The notes below the pieces were generated by a model, which saw only the letters and a list, made by a program, of their open reading frames with translations, made no database searches and had not been told where the DNA came from. Shown piece by piece: positions 11,997 to 23,282 of a DNA stretch of 64,000 nucleotides. Position numbers and translations under genes: made by a program. Origin of the DNA: Circinella umbellata (lineage: Eukaryota > Mucoromycota > Mucoromycetes > Mucorales > Lichtheimiaceae); assembly GCA_025093555.1 (NCBI GenBank), contig JAIWNF010000044.1:62001-126000 (forward strand). Direction: 5' to 3'. Position 1 is the stretch's first letter, and each line of letters opens with the position of its first letter.

Positions 11997-12514
11997 CTTT
12001 TATTACTACGAGCATTCTTTTTAGTATTTTTCATTTCCTGTACTATTTTAAGTCCACAAAAGCATTTTTCATTGCATACTAAACACATAATTCAGTAATT
12101 CAAACATTGTAAAACCCTTTTTGGTTCCATTGTTATTATTAATGATTGTAGCTATAATAGTTTATAATTATAATGATATTGCTATCATTCTTACATATAT
12201 AGGTCATGGAGGTTGGATTGGCTATATATATACTATTGTCAAGAAAAAGAATGCAATACAGGTGTTCGCCCAATCTATTAGTAAAGCAGTTTGTAACCGT
12301 TGAGATTATTTACCAAAGTAATCATTATAATAGCTATCTAATGCCAACCTATTTTACTTCACATATAATACCTTCTCTTTTGTTATCGTATCTCAATATG
12401 AAGATACGAAGTAATCTGCTTGAATATCATTCCCTTTCAGACCAGACTGGAGCGAAAAAAGCTTAAAAAAGCACATCTGCTCACCTCAAGCCAATAAATT
12501 TTAAAATTTTAAAC

Positions 12515-12856
12515 GTAGAGTTTCACTTTGGACTTTTTTTCAGCCGTTACTTATAGCACTAACTTATAGCCAATCCGCAGCGGGATAAAACCAACTTGCA
12601 ATGGGATGAGACGTGGTTTTTTTTTGTTTCATATGATGACTTTAATTATTATATGTATATAGATGTTCACTTTGTATACTTTTAACTGCTGTTCTGTATC
12701 ATGTCATCAATATTTGCTATTACGTTAGACAGCAAATTGCTGTTACGTACAATTCACCTCCTGCCTATCACAAAGTACACACCGCCAATCAAAAGACCCC
12801 CCCCCCCAAAAAAAAAAAAAAAAAAAAAAAAACGCCAACATGAAAAAAAAATCCTG
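12515..12856 (-). repeat. Right inverted arm of the repeat-bounded island
   Basis: This is the reverse-complement partner of 7628-8008. It carries a long C-run next to an A-run at about 12797-12830, absent from the left arm. The outer end reads CCTG on the plus strand, mirroring CAGG at the left end. Confidence 0.85.
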
Positions 12857-15639
12857 TAATATTAAAAAAAGATAGGTTGTTTTTGTACCACACTTATTTT
12901 TTAATAGCATGTGGTAGTTGCTCAAAAGTATATTTATTGAAAGTTGGATTTGTGCTACGTACACCAAAATGAAGAAATTGAGATTTCATTTTTAAATAAG
13001 CATGAGATTCTATATAGTATTATATATTTTTTGATGCATTGGTCTTTAAACTAAGGCAAGTTATTGATCATTGACTTATCTTGTATGGAATAACTTATTG
13101 TAAAAGAGGCATACTATTCATATCTATCAACATTTCAGACTATTTAATCTATTAATTTGAGGTAATAACACTACTAGGAGTACTATAGTGTGCGTTGTTT
13201 ATATGTATGTATGTGTGTATTGGCTATATGTATTTTATTCATTATAATTAAACAATATCGGTCATCTTAAAGTGATAAGTATAAAATTGGTTATCAATTA
13301 TCTATTCGGAAAACATTTGATTCAATTTTCTATGTTTCGTTTCGTTTTTGCTTGAGATTATATCAATTGTTTGTAAAGTTTCATAAACTGACTTTAGTTA
13401 ATAAACATATCCATTAAAGCACTTGTTTCATCCGCAACAAATATACAACCTACGGCTCTAAGTTAACTGACCAATTTGTTGTAACTGGATTGAACGTGTC
13501 ACAGTGTCATTTTACAGTACTTTTCTCCTGATGTTAATAAGTGTTCGTAAAGCCACTGTGATTTTTTATTGCTTTTAGGATAGATAAGTAGATAGAAAGA
13601 GTAAAACAAGACATTTACTAAATCTTCAACTATAAAAAAAAGTATATTTTAATCCACTTCCTTCTTTCCCTGTAATCTGGATTGAGTACCTCATTAACTT
13701 TGACGGTACTCTTTTTATATTCTTAAAAGTTACTCAGAATTATATCATTTTCTATTTTATTTATCATCATATGAATATGATTGTAATCAGCAGGGCTGTT
13801 TGGTATGTTAAATCAATGATTCAAGAAACATAAAGTTTCATCTTCTGTCAAAATAAAAAGATCTTTTTTCGTCTTGAACATTTATAAACGATTCAAATTG
13901 TTTGACATTTCTTTTTATAGTTATGCTTTGGATGATTGAAAATATGGATACCTAGGATCAAAAAGTGTTGTGCAGATTGAAAATTATTTATTGTGTTATT
14001 AACGCTTTTTATAACAAAAAGTTTTTATTTATTTATATTGGATTTTTTTTTCTTAATGACAGAATTTCTATTTATGGAAGGTTCTTATTAGAAGGGATTA
14101 TAATATAAAGGGGTGTTGTCAATAATTATCGTCATCTAGTTTTTCTTTGTATTCTATATACCTGTATATACCTAGATTTTGAAACATGCATGTCTATCTA
14201 ATCTACCGCGGTACACGAGGACCTGTTTTTCTTTTCCATATTTCGTTGCCAAATGTAAATAAAGTAATTCATCTGACTATCTCTTTCCCATATTATATTC
14301 AAGAAGGTCCATTGATGTTATTGGATAAAAACACAGATAAATGTAATATTGCACTATTCATTCCTGTTGTATATTGTGGGGGTATCATTCGTTTTTTTTC
14401 CGCTACGTACAAAATAGATCTCATTCCTCTCTCTCTCTCTCTTTATCGGGCATGTTTAATTTTTCTCAGCCATTATTTTTTATGCCCGTTTTCTAATTGA
14501 CAAAAACTTTAATTTTTTGAATTTATCCACGATCAATAATCCTGGGAACAACTTTGGTATAGGTAAGATCAACATTTTTCTTTTGAAAAAAAAAAGAGTA
14601 TGTATAAGTAATACTCGTTCCCATAACAATGATGACTGAAACTGAATTCGGTTTCAATGGACGGGTTAACCAGTAATTATTTCCATGCTAACTTGGGCTA
14701 GGGGAGAAGGGGAAAATGTGGTTTATGATCCAAGGTATTACTGAGAAGCTGTTTTTGGCTATACACACAGTATGATATTGTGACCATGTTGATAGATGCT
14801 CTCGTCACTCAACACTACTCTAGAACATTCTTTTATTGTTTTCATGACTTTTAGTTTTGCTTTTTCTTTTCGAACGCTGTCACAATCAAAGAGTCTAAAA
14901 TCGCGTACAAAAAAAAGAAAGTTTTTAAGAGGTAAAACTCTACTTATTGTAAAGTATAGCAATATTCTTTGGTTCGATGATGTAGTATATTTGTTGAGAA
15001 TTTTAACATTCTTTTTTTTCGAAATATTTTTTTTTTTGCTTAACATGGATCAATGTCATAAAGCTTTGCAGAGATATCTACTATGTACCCCACTTTCGAG
15101 ATGATAGTTCACTTTTTGGGGTTTTTTTTTGTGTAGCCAAATCCAGTTTCCGACACACTGTAATTAACGTTGACGTTCAACTTGATGTTCGGTACTACTA
15201 CTAATTAGTTGATCGTTAGTTTACTTATTAAACAATCCAACACCATAAATGTATTTCATTGTCATTTATTGGTCGCCGACATAAAAAATAAATAAATAAT
15301 ACCAACAACTTCATTCTTTAGACTATAGATCCCATCTTATATTATTGCTTAGTCCCAATTTTTTTTTCATCTAATCCTGGTATAGTATTCTTTTTTTTAA
15401 AATATTAATTAAAAGAGATCCTACCTTGTTTTTTTTTGGGGGGTTCGAGAACAATAGTTCTTGATAACTATATAAATAGGGGATAAACAATTCGTAAAAT
15501 AACTACCTTTATCAACTCTTTCTTTTTTTCTTTTACATTCATTTTTTTTTAAAAAAAAATCTATCCTCAATTGTTGCTGCGCTGGTTCGCTTATTTTCTT
15601 TCTTCGTATATAATTACTCTTTCCCTCCTTCCATAAAAT
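12857..15639. other. Intergenic, no supported gene
   Basis: AT-rich sequence with short unrelated open frames, the longest a 104-codon frame at 14186-14500 that shows no recognisable domain. The last 200 bases, with TATATAAATAGG near 15470 and pyrimidine-rich runs to 15640, are likely the promoter and leader of the following secreted-protein gene. Confidence 0.5.
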
Positions 15640-16737
15640 ATGAAATTATCTACTGCTGTTTCCCTTTTCTGTGCCTCCTTTGTCGTCCTGGCTGACGCTG
15701 CTGCTATTCCTCCTCGTTATGTTGAAGACTCTGGTTTAGCTACTTTTCCCACTGTAGATTTGACAAGTGCTAATGGTGCTAGTCATCAAATCACTCGTAC
15801 CGACCGCGTATTATCCAAACGGGGCGGTGGTCATCATCGTCACCATCATGGTGATCATAAGAAGGACGATGATGAAGAAGATGATGATGAAGATGATGAC
15901 GAAGGTGATGAAGATGAAGACGACTCTTCCGAAGATGCGGAAGACTCTGGTAGTTCTGATGACTCTGGTAGTTCTGATGACTCTGGTAGTTCTGATGACT
16001 CTGGTAGCTCTGAAGACTCTGGTAGCTCTGATGATTCTGGTAGCTCTGAAGACTCTGGTAGCTCTGATGGCTCTGAAAGCTCTGGTAGTGATGGCTCTGG
16101 TAGCTCTTCTGGTGATGACTCTGGCAGTAACTCTACATCTCCTAGTACTGGATCTGGTTCGGCTGGTACCGATGGCAAAACTTATTCGGGTACTGGTACT
16201 TGGTTTATCCCATCGTAAGTAAAGAAAAGAAATCTGTTATTACCATTATATTTTTTTATACATTTTTGCCATCAGAAATATATCCTATGACCAAAAATAC
16301 TGAATAATTTTTTTTTCACTCGATTATTTTGTAATAGTACTGAAGGTGGATCTGCTGGTGCTTGTGGCGGTGATAATGAAGATGATGCTCAAATTGTTGC
16401 TTTGGTAATTAATTGGTTTCAGATTCTGAGAGAAGCGGGGATATTATATCAAAATGAAACATATCCCACTCACATATTGACATGTCTATTATTTAAACAA
16501 ATTTTTTCTTTATAAAAACAGAATGCGGAACAATATGGCGATACTGATTCTGAAAGTGAGTGGTGTGGTAAAAAGGTAGAAATCACATCCAATGGTAAAA
16601 CTACCACAGCTACTATCACAGATGCATGCCCTGATTGTGTGACAGGTGATTTGGATCTTACTCAAGCTGTATTTAAAGAATTGAATAGTGATCTTGATAC
16701 TGGTGAAATTGATATTACTTGGAAAGTTGTTTCATAA
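15640..16737 (+). CDS. Secreted expansin-like (double-psi beta-barrel) protein with acidic/Ser-rich linker
   Basis: Exons 15640-16214, 16338-16404 and 16522-16737; 285 residues. A signal peptide occupies about 1-21. A dibasic KR at 60-61 looks like a Kex2-type processing site. It is followed by a His-rich patch (GGHHRHHHGDH), an Asp/Glu run and about nine Ser-Asp/Glu-Asp-Ser-Gly repeats. The C-terminal 100 residues are the barrel: YSGTGTWF, GACGG, DSESEWCGKKVEI, ATITDACPDC and DLDLTQAVF match expansin-like/RlpA-like folds with conserved cysteines and the catalytic-type Asp region. Such fungal proteins act outside the cell and may loosen or bind wall polysaccharide; enzymatic activity is not shown. 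A paralogue lies 5 kb downstream. Confidence 0.88.
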
Positions 16738-19700
16738 ATATTGGTTATTATGATATTACCCACTCCCCCCCCCTTTCCTGTTGACTTTGTAATATAAATT
16801 TGTCTTTTTCCTTGTTATTTCAATAAATTTGCTTTGAATACAAAGTTCTTTATTTGTTTCGAAAAAAAAATACATTTTACAAAAGATTATAGCATTATTA
16901 TAATTCCTCATTCCTTTATATATAACTGAGGAATAACGTTGCCCTGGATTATAATTTTTTTTTCTTGTACGTGAAATACGTACTCAATATTCCATTTCTT
17001 TGTCTATAATAATGAAAGAAAGTAAAACGTGATTTTTTGTTCTTTTAATTAACAAGGTCTTTCTTATTGGTTTTGATTCAAACAGTAATGGGATAATGAA
17101 ACATGAATGAAAATCAGTTCTTTTCTCATAATCAGATAATATATAGAAATTCACAATCAGTAGTATATATCCATAGGACCATTTATTATATGATTATTAT
17201 TATTTGTAACAGCAATAAAATCAATGAAGATCAATGAAATAAAATACATTTACTGAATAAATTAAAGTTACCCGAATTTATCAGTTACAGGAACCCCATA
17301 GCAATTTAATTATTGCCTGTTGCCATAACAATCAAACTGAAACATACATTTTGGGGAAGGTGGGGGAGAAATCAAGGGGGGAGGGATTCGAGAACGGATG
17401 TTCGATCTTAATATATAGATTGGTAAAATCTTTTTCTTTATTTTCAATACAACATATATTATATAATCAGGGTAGTGTTTTCTTCTTTATTCCTATAAAA
17501 ACAAAAAATGTTAGGACTGTCAATAATAATTTAGCTTAATCCTTTTTAACATAAGCATGAATTATTTTTTCAAAAATGGGAAGGAGAAAATATTTAACAT
17601 TGAAGGTTACACTTCGTCTAATAATTCCGTGTTTTTTTTTCTCAGTTGATTGTTGTACAAAGAGAATTTTTAACAGCAATAAACAAAACTTTACCTTTTA
17701 CGATCAAGTGAGTGATGATGCTTCCTTTCTTTTTTTTTTGTTTTTTTTTTTTTTACTCGGAGTAAGTTCCCTTTCATTTTATTTTATTTTTACTTTCCTC
17801 TCCCCCCCCAAAAATTTATTATCTGTTTTTTGCTGAGTTCTGTTTTCTTTTTGATCGTTTTTTCTTATTCAGTTTTATGATACGAAAACCAGTAATAATC
17901 AGTCTCTTAGTATTTCTTATCAACCAGGATTTTTAAATTTTTAAATTACGAAATTCTTTAGTCATAAAGAGTAAATAATAATAATAACAACAATAGTACG
18001 AATACATGTACAATAGTAATAGTAATAAAAGTGAATGACTTGTGTAATAAGAATTGATATGGGTAATAAATGATGTAATAAATGAAAAAAAAAGTTGATA
18101 ATTATTCACAACGTTACCACCCGAGTGGGAAAGATTTTGTGTCATGTTACCTCTCAACTTTATTCTTATTTATCCCAAAACAAGTTGGATCGGGTAACTC
18201 ATTTAAAAAAAGTTGTACAGAAAATAAAAAAAAAAAAAAGTGCGTCGATCCTTTTTTTGGCACGGGCCAAGCCTTTCTTCAAGCAGAGTAAATAATTAAC
18301 CGAAAATAGTTACACTATTATCATATATATTTGACTCACAATTTTCTACCAATGATAGCCAATGTTCCGAGTTATTTTTTTCAGAATATGTATAATATTT
18401 GGGATATACGTGATTATTGAACGATCATGATAAACAAAAATATGCGATATTGTAGCGGAAGCGTTCACAGCATTGGTCAGCGAATATATATTCCAATATA
18501 GCAAAGCTATAATACATTTTCAATTTTGAGTATATTGGCGGTTCCTTTGTATTATAAAGTTTGCCATTTAAAAGATAGTTTCAACCTTGCCCAAAATTGC
18601 AAAAAAAAAAAATCAAAGCTTGCCACTTTTTAATGAAAAGATTAGTCCTCTATAACACATTCTAGATGAAAATTCTGTATTTTGGCATAAATGTAAGCCT
18701 ATTGTTTTTTAAAAAATCATCGTATAATGAGTATAGTACTTACGAACATTAACCTAACATCTCACATAAAATGAAGAATATTATTTGACCGCAAATTGTT
18801 TTTTTTTTGAGGGGGGGAAAGAACTTTTAGCTGCTAGTATTGTATATAATAATAATCTATACACCTACTGCTTATATAAGCATATAAGCGTCAATTTTAA
18901 AGGAAGGGGGATACCAGATAATTAAGCCTTTTCAATATATTTTGGTTCATAGATATCAGCTTTTTAAGTTTACATTCATTATTGTAATCTAGATAGAATG
19001 GCTGATGCTAAGGAAAAGTAATAAGAGAAATTACTGTTCTATAAATACTCTTATATTATATTATCTTATTGAGCGATCATCCTACTTAACAATCTTTTTT
19101 TATGTTAAAGAAAGGAGCTATAAGTCGATAGTTTGTACAGAGTTAAAATGATCACAAACCATTTTTTTTCAAGACTTATCAAGACTACTAGATATATTAT
19201 GTAGTGACTTTTCCCTGGAAGGCAGTCTGTATGAAAACTCAATTATTTTCTCAACTGCTAAATGGGAGCCAAACCAAGCTGTATGACCTTCTGTCGATAT
19301 GTTTTGTCTATGTAGAAGCGGTCTTATATTATTAAAAGTAGGTTCAACTTTTTAGCAAAATGGTGCATATTTCACTGATAATTTATTACACTCGGATACA
19401 AAAATTCGTCAATAATACTACAAGGTAACTGACGTTCCTTTACAGTATCTCGGCGATATGGTGGTTAAAGATGCGTAGTGGTAAGAAGAGCTGTGCTTTA
19501 ATTCGTAATTGAATACCATGATGATATAGTATCAATAAGACGAGCATTAACTTTTTTTTTCGAGTGTATTTTTATAGTTTAATTCCTGGGAGAGTAGTAT
19601 GTTAAAGGAGAAGGGATAAGAGATGGGGAAGGGAGAAAAATGTAAGAAAACGGGGGCTTTTATAACAAAAAATAATATTATATTTGTTATTAGCTTATTC

Positions 19701-21779
19701 ATTTTTCTTTTTATACGCGACACCAAGAATAATGTTAACATAATATTAGTATTATTAGACATGCTCTTTCTTTCTTTCTTTCTTTCTTAATAAAAACTGC
19801 TGAAAACAACATTGATGATAATAACGAACAAATAGGAGATAGAAATTGTTGTTGATTGGCTAGATTTTTTCTGAAAGATATGTTTTAGGGTGTCATTTTG
19901 TTGCTATTATGAGATAGGATATTTCAATTCGAAATTCTGAGGTTTCTATGTACTTGTTTGTTTTTAATATTGTCGATCTTCAATAAAATTGTAAATCAAG
20001 TTTTTTCAGTCTCACAATAATATTATATAGTAGAGTAGCTTCCATTAATAATATTTTGTTTATTATATGTAAATTATATAAGGAAAGTTAGCCGTTAGCT
20101 TAGTACTAGTATTATAAAGAAATAAAAAGACACTGTATTATTATTGTAGTAATATTATTGTTACTTTATAATGTATATTACTCAATGAAATAGGGTGAAG
20201 GGAAAATGAAAGAATTAGTAATGAGACGAAAAGTTATTTTGTTTTAAAAAATATTATGTATTTCATACGTAAAAATTATATCATCATTAAAATACACTCT
20301 CGATTTTTATAATAGTAGTCTAATTATTTATACAATATACATTCCATAGCTCGAAATATAATTTGCATATTCTTTATTTTTTTTGGCGGCAATTGACATA
20401 AGATACGTAAAAAGAACAAAGAAAATTGAAATCGTGCTAACATGTATGTAAGAAACAGAAATTTGGTAAAAAAGGAGAGAAAACATATCTCCTTTATTCT
20501 GTGTAAGGCTCAATATACAGGTTTATCGTACATGTGCTGTGTGCTTCTTTTTTCTTTTGAAAACAAGACATCAGATAAAAAAAAACCTTGAAAATGATCT
20601 ATTATTATTATTACAAGAATATTTGCATAATAAGTTATCATGTAGACAAAAAAAAGTGCTCTCTAGTTTGAAAATACATGTATATGTATGTGATGAGAAG
20701 AAGGTAGAAAAAAAAACCAAGCTGCCCAGTAGCATTACGAGAGATAATAATTCGCAGTTAAGTATGCATATGTGCCAAAAAGAAAGTGTAAAACGAACAA
20801 TGACTATCCTTACGATAACTTTTATAAAAAACAGAAAAGCAATCATGTTTTTTATATCACATTCATCATCATCACATAGGATACTTTTTCTTTCTATTGA
20901 TGTAATACGTATTTGTTATACTATTCGCTAATATCTAGAAAGAGTATTTAATAAATACATATATTCTTTCTACGTAATATTAAAAAAAAGGTTATCTTAG
21001 TTACTCAAGAAACAAAAAAGTACATCTAAAAATGTAATCGACTTCTATAATCTATATATAATAGCATATGTAAGGTTGATAAGTTATTATTACTATTCCT
21101 AGAAAAATAATCAATTTTCGCAACAATAAGTACTAGCAGTAAAATAGAGTGGCGAGTAATGGAAAAAGAGAGGACGAAAAATAAGAATTTCTTTTTTCTT
21201 TTCTCCTCATCCTTTGGCCAGTATGTGAGATATTTTTCAATTTGTCAATAAATAGAACAATAACTTTATTAGTAATATATAGTAATTTAAATTGTTGTTT
21301 AATGTCTGTGTGTAGTAGTGTAATATATAATAGATAAATTATCCAAGAATATAATTTAATATGATCTATGATATACATTTGTTAGGGACTTTTATTATTA
21401 TATATTGCTTTTTCTCCTGAAAATGTAAGCATGTGTAATAGCAGTAAGGAAGTATATACAACATGTTGAATTTCTTCTTCCCTTGAAATTGTCTCCTTTT
21501 TTTATGGAATATATGAAACTCTTTGACAAATGAAGAAAAGCTGAATAGAGGAGCAATAGCCCCTACATATAAATTCATATTTTTCACGCAAAAAATACAA
21601 ATCATTCCTCTTTTTCGTCTTCACATTTTTTTTTCTTTATTATTTTTGACTCTTTCCATTCCTTTATTTATTCATTCATTTATTCATTACTTTTCTCTAC
21701 TATATATTGATTATATAGTTTTGAAAGAAAATTTAGATTTTTGCAGAAGTATACCTTAGAACATATTCATTATTAAGTC
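16738..21779. other. Long gene-poor interval between the two expansin-like genes
   Basis: About 5 kb with only short frames, poly-A/T tracts, a CTTT repeat near 19766-19788 and scattered ATT/TAA microsatellites. The first 100 bases hold the 3' flank of the upstream gene, including AATAAA at 16822. No RNA gene or domain-bearing frame was recognised. Confidence 0.5.
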
Positions 21780-22490
21780 ATGGTTACCACAAGATACATT
21801 CTGATTATTGCCATTGTACTATGTGCTTTTACTCTTATGGCTGAATCATACCCCAGGTTGCAAAAACGTGGAAAAAAGAAGCCTACCAAGAATAATGACA
21901 AAGATTCAAGTATAGCCGGTATTATTGTTGCTGATGTTACTGATGCAGTGAATAATGTGGTTTCTGGTTTTTTTGATGGATGGGCTACTTTTTTTCATCC
22001 AGCCACTGAAGGTGGAAAATATGGTGCCTGTTACGGTATTGTAGAATCTGATAACAGCAACATCGTTGCCTTGGTAAGTTGCTAAGAAGAAAATACAAAG
22101 TCAAGTTTTCTATTCTTGCATTTCTTTTGAAAACTAAATTCTACCACACACACCCTTATATAATCTAGAGTTCGGATTTGTATGGTGATACAAGTAAAAA
22201 CAGCCGTTGGTGTGGAAGAACAGTTTATATTGAAACTGAACAGGGTAAAAGAACTACTGCAAAGATTACCGACGCATGTCCAACGTGCAAAAAGAGTATG
22301 TATATTTGTTTTTTAGTCTACTACTCATATATGATTGGCAATACTAAAAATTTGACCTCTTTTTTTAATAGAATCATTAGATTTGACACCAGCCGTATAT
22401 AACCGTATCGCGGATCCAAAGGATGGTATTGTTCGTATCAGATGGTGTACTTGTGGAACTAAAGGTTGCGATGCTGATGAATGTACATAA
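21780..22490 (+). CDS. Secreted expansin-like (double-psi beta-barrel) protein, short form
   Basis: Exons 21780-22073, 22169-22295 and 22372-22490; 179 residues. A signal peptide spans about 1-22, with a KR at 29-30 that may be a Kex2-type site. A short Lys-rich propeptide-like segment precedes the barrel: GGKYGACYG, NSRWCGRTVYIET, KITDACPTC, SLDLTPAVYNRI and a Cys-rich end (WCTCGTKGCDADEC). It is clearly related to the gene at 15640 but lacks the acidic Ser-rich linker. The intron after IVAL occupies the same aligned position and phase in both genes, whereas each gene has one further intron that the other lacks. Extracellular, probably wall-associated. Confidence 0.88.
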
Positions 22491-23282
22491 ATCGTATCGT
22501 ATAACAAAGCATACTTACAACAAAACAATAAGAATCGCCAGCCAGATTTCTTAACTTTTTATTTTTATCCTTTCCTCTTTTCATTTGTTGTACGATTAAA
22601 ACAGCTCTTTTTTGTTTTATTTTTCACCCTTCTAGCTACTTTTTTCCAATCATTTATTTCTTTTCGTACAGACAGATACACATTGCAACAGTTTTTTTTT
22701 TTACTATTTCATTTTCTTTTTAATTTTCTACCCTTCCCCCATTGATATCTTTTTTGTTTTGTAAGCATTTTGCTAGAGTAAAAAAAAATCTTTCCTTTTT
22801 TTTCAGAAGTAAAAAACATCAAAAACCCAAACAGCTACTATTTATTACAGAGCAAGTTCAAAAAAATATTATCTTTGATTGGTATCACTTATTATGTATA
22901 GAAAAGGATAGTCTTTCTTTTTGTTTCTCAAGAAACTAATATTTCACATTTTTTAAAAATAATAACAATAATAGTGAAGAATGGAGAAAAAAAATTTTGA
23001 GGTATCATATTTTTCTTTTTTTGGTTCTGTTTTTGTTTTGGTAAAATAAAATCAGGGAGTGATAAAGGTTATTTGCTTTTTTTTAGTGGAATCGAAGTAT
23101 ATGTATAAATGTCGAGTGAGTGGATGAGTGAGCCAATGTATGTATGTTTGTATGTACTTAGGTATGTATATAAGAAAAAAGAAAAAAGGATAAATTGATG
23201 ATATATATTATATGATAAAAATAATAATGAGGGAGCAAATACACAAAATAAAATGGATCGAGGAAAAATAGTGTAGCCTCCG

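Larger units (their letters stand above)
7628..12856. mobile_element. Repeat-bounded island (candidate large DNA element with inverted arms)
   Basis: About 0.35-kb arms in opposite orientation bound 5.2 kb. Both outer ends read CAGG followed within a few bases by a T-run and CATGTTGGCG, then share long blocks such as CTTTTGATTGGCGGTGTGTA, ACAGAACAGCAGTTAAAAG and CCAAAGTGAAACTCTAC in the same order. Inside are the 144-bp tandem array, a GC-rich patch, a three-exon gene and a second nested inverted-repeat element. No transposase was recognised and no clear target-site duplication is visible. It could be a non-autonomous DNA transposon, or two independent inverted copies of one short element that happen to flank this DNA. 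Confidence 0.6.

Noticed and set aside
14186..14500. 104-codon plus-strand open frame
   Set aside because: No domain, no flanking exons, and hydrophobic composition expected of AT-rich noise.
15430..15450. GGTTCGA-type sequence resembling a tRNA B-box (also near 39846 and 41496)
   Set aside because: No matching A-box, acceptor stem or cloverleaf could be built around any of these sites.
15855..16178. 107-codon minus-strand frame of Ser/Glu/Pro repeats
   Set aside because: This is the reverse shadow of the Ser-Asp-Asp-Ser-Gly repeat region in the expansin-like gene.
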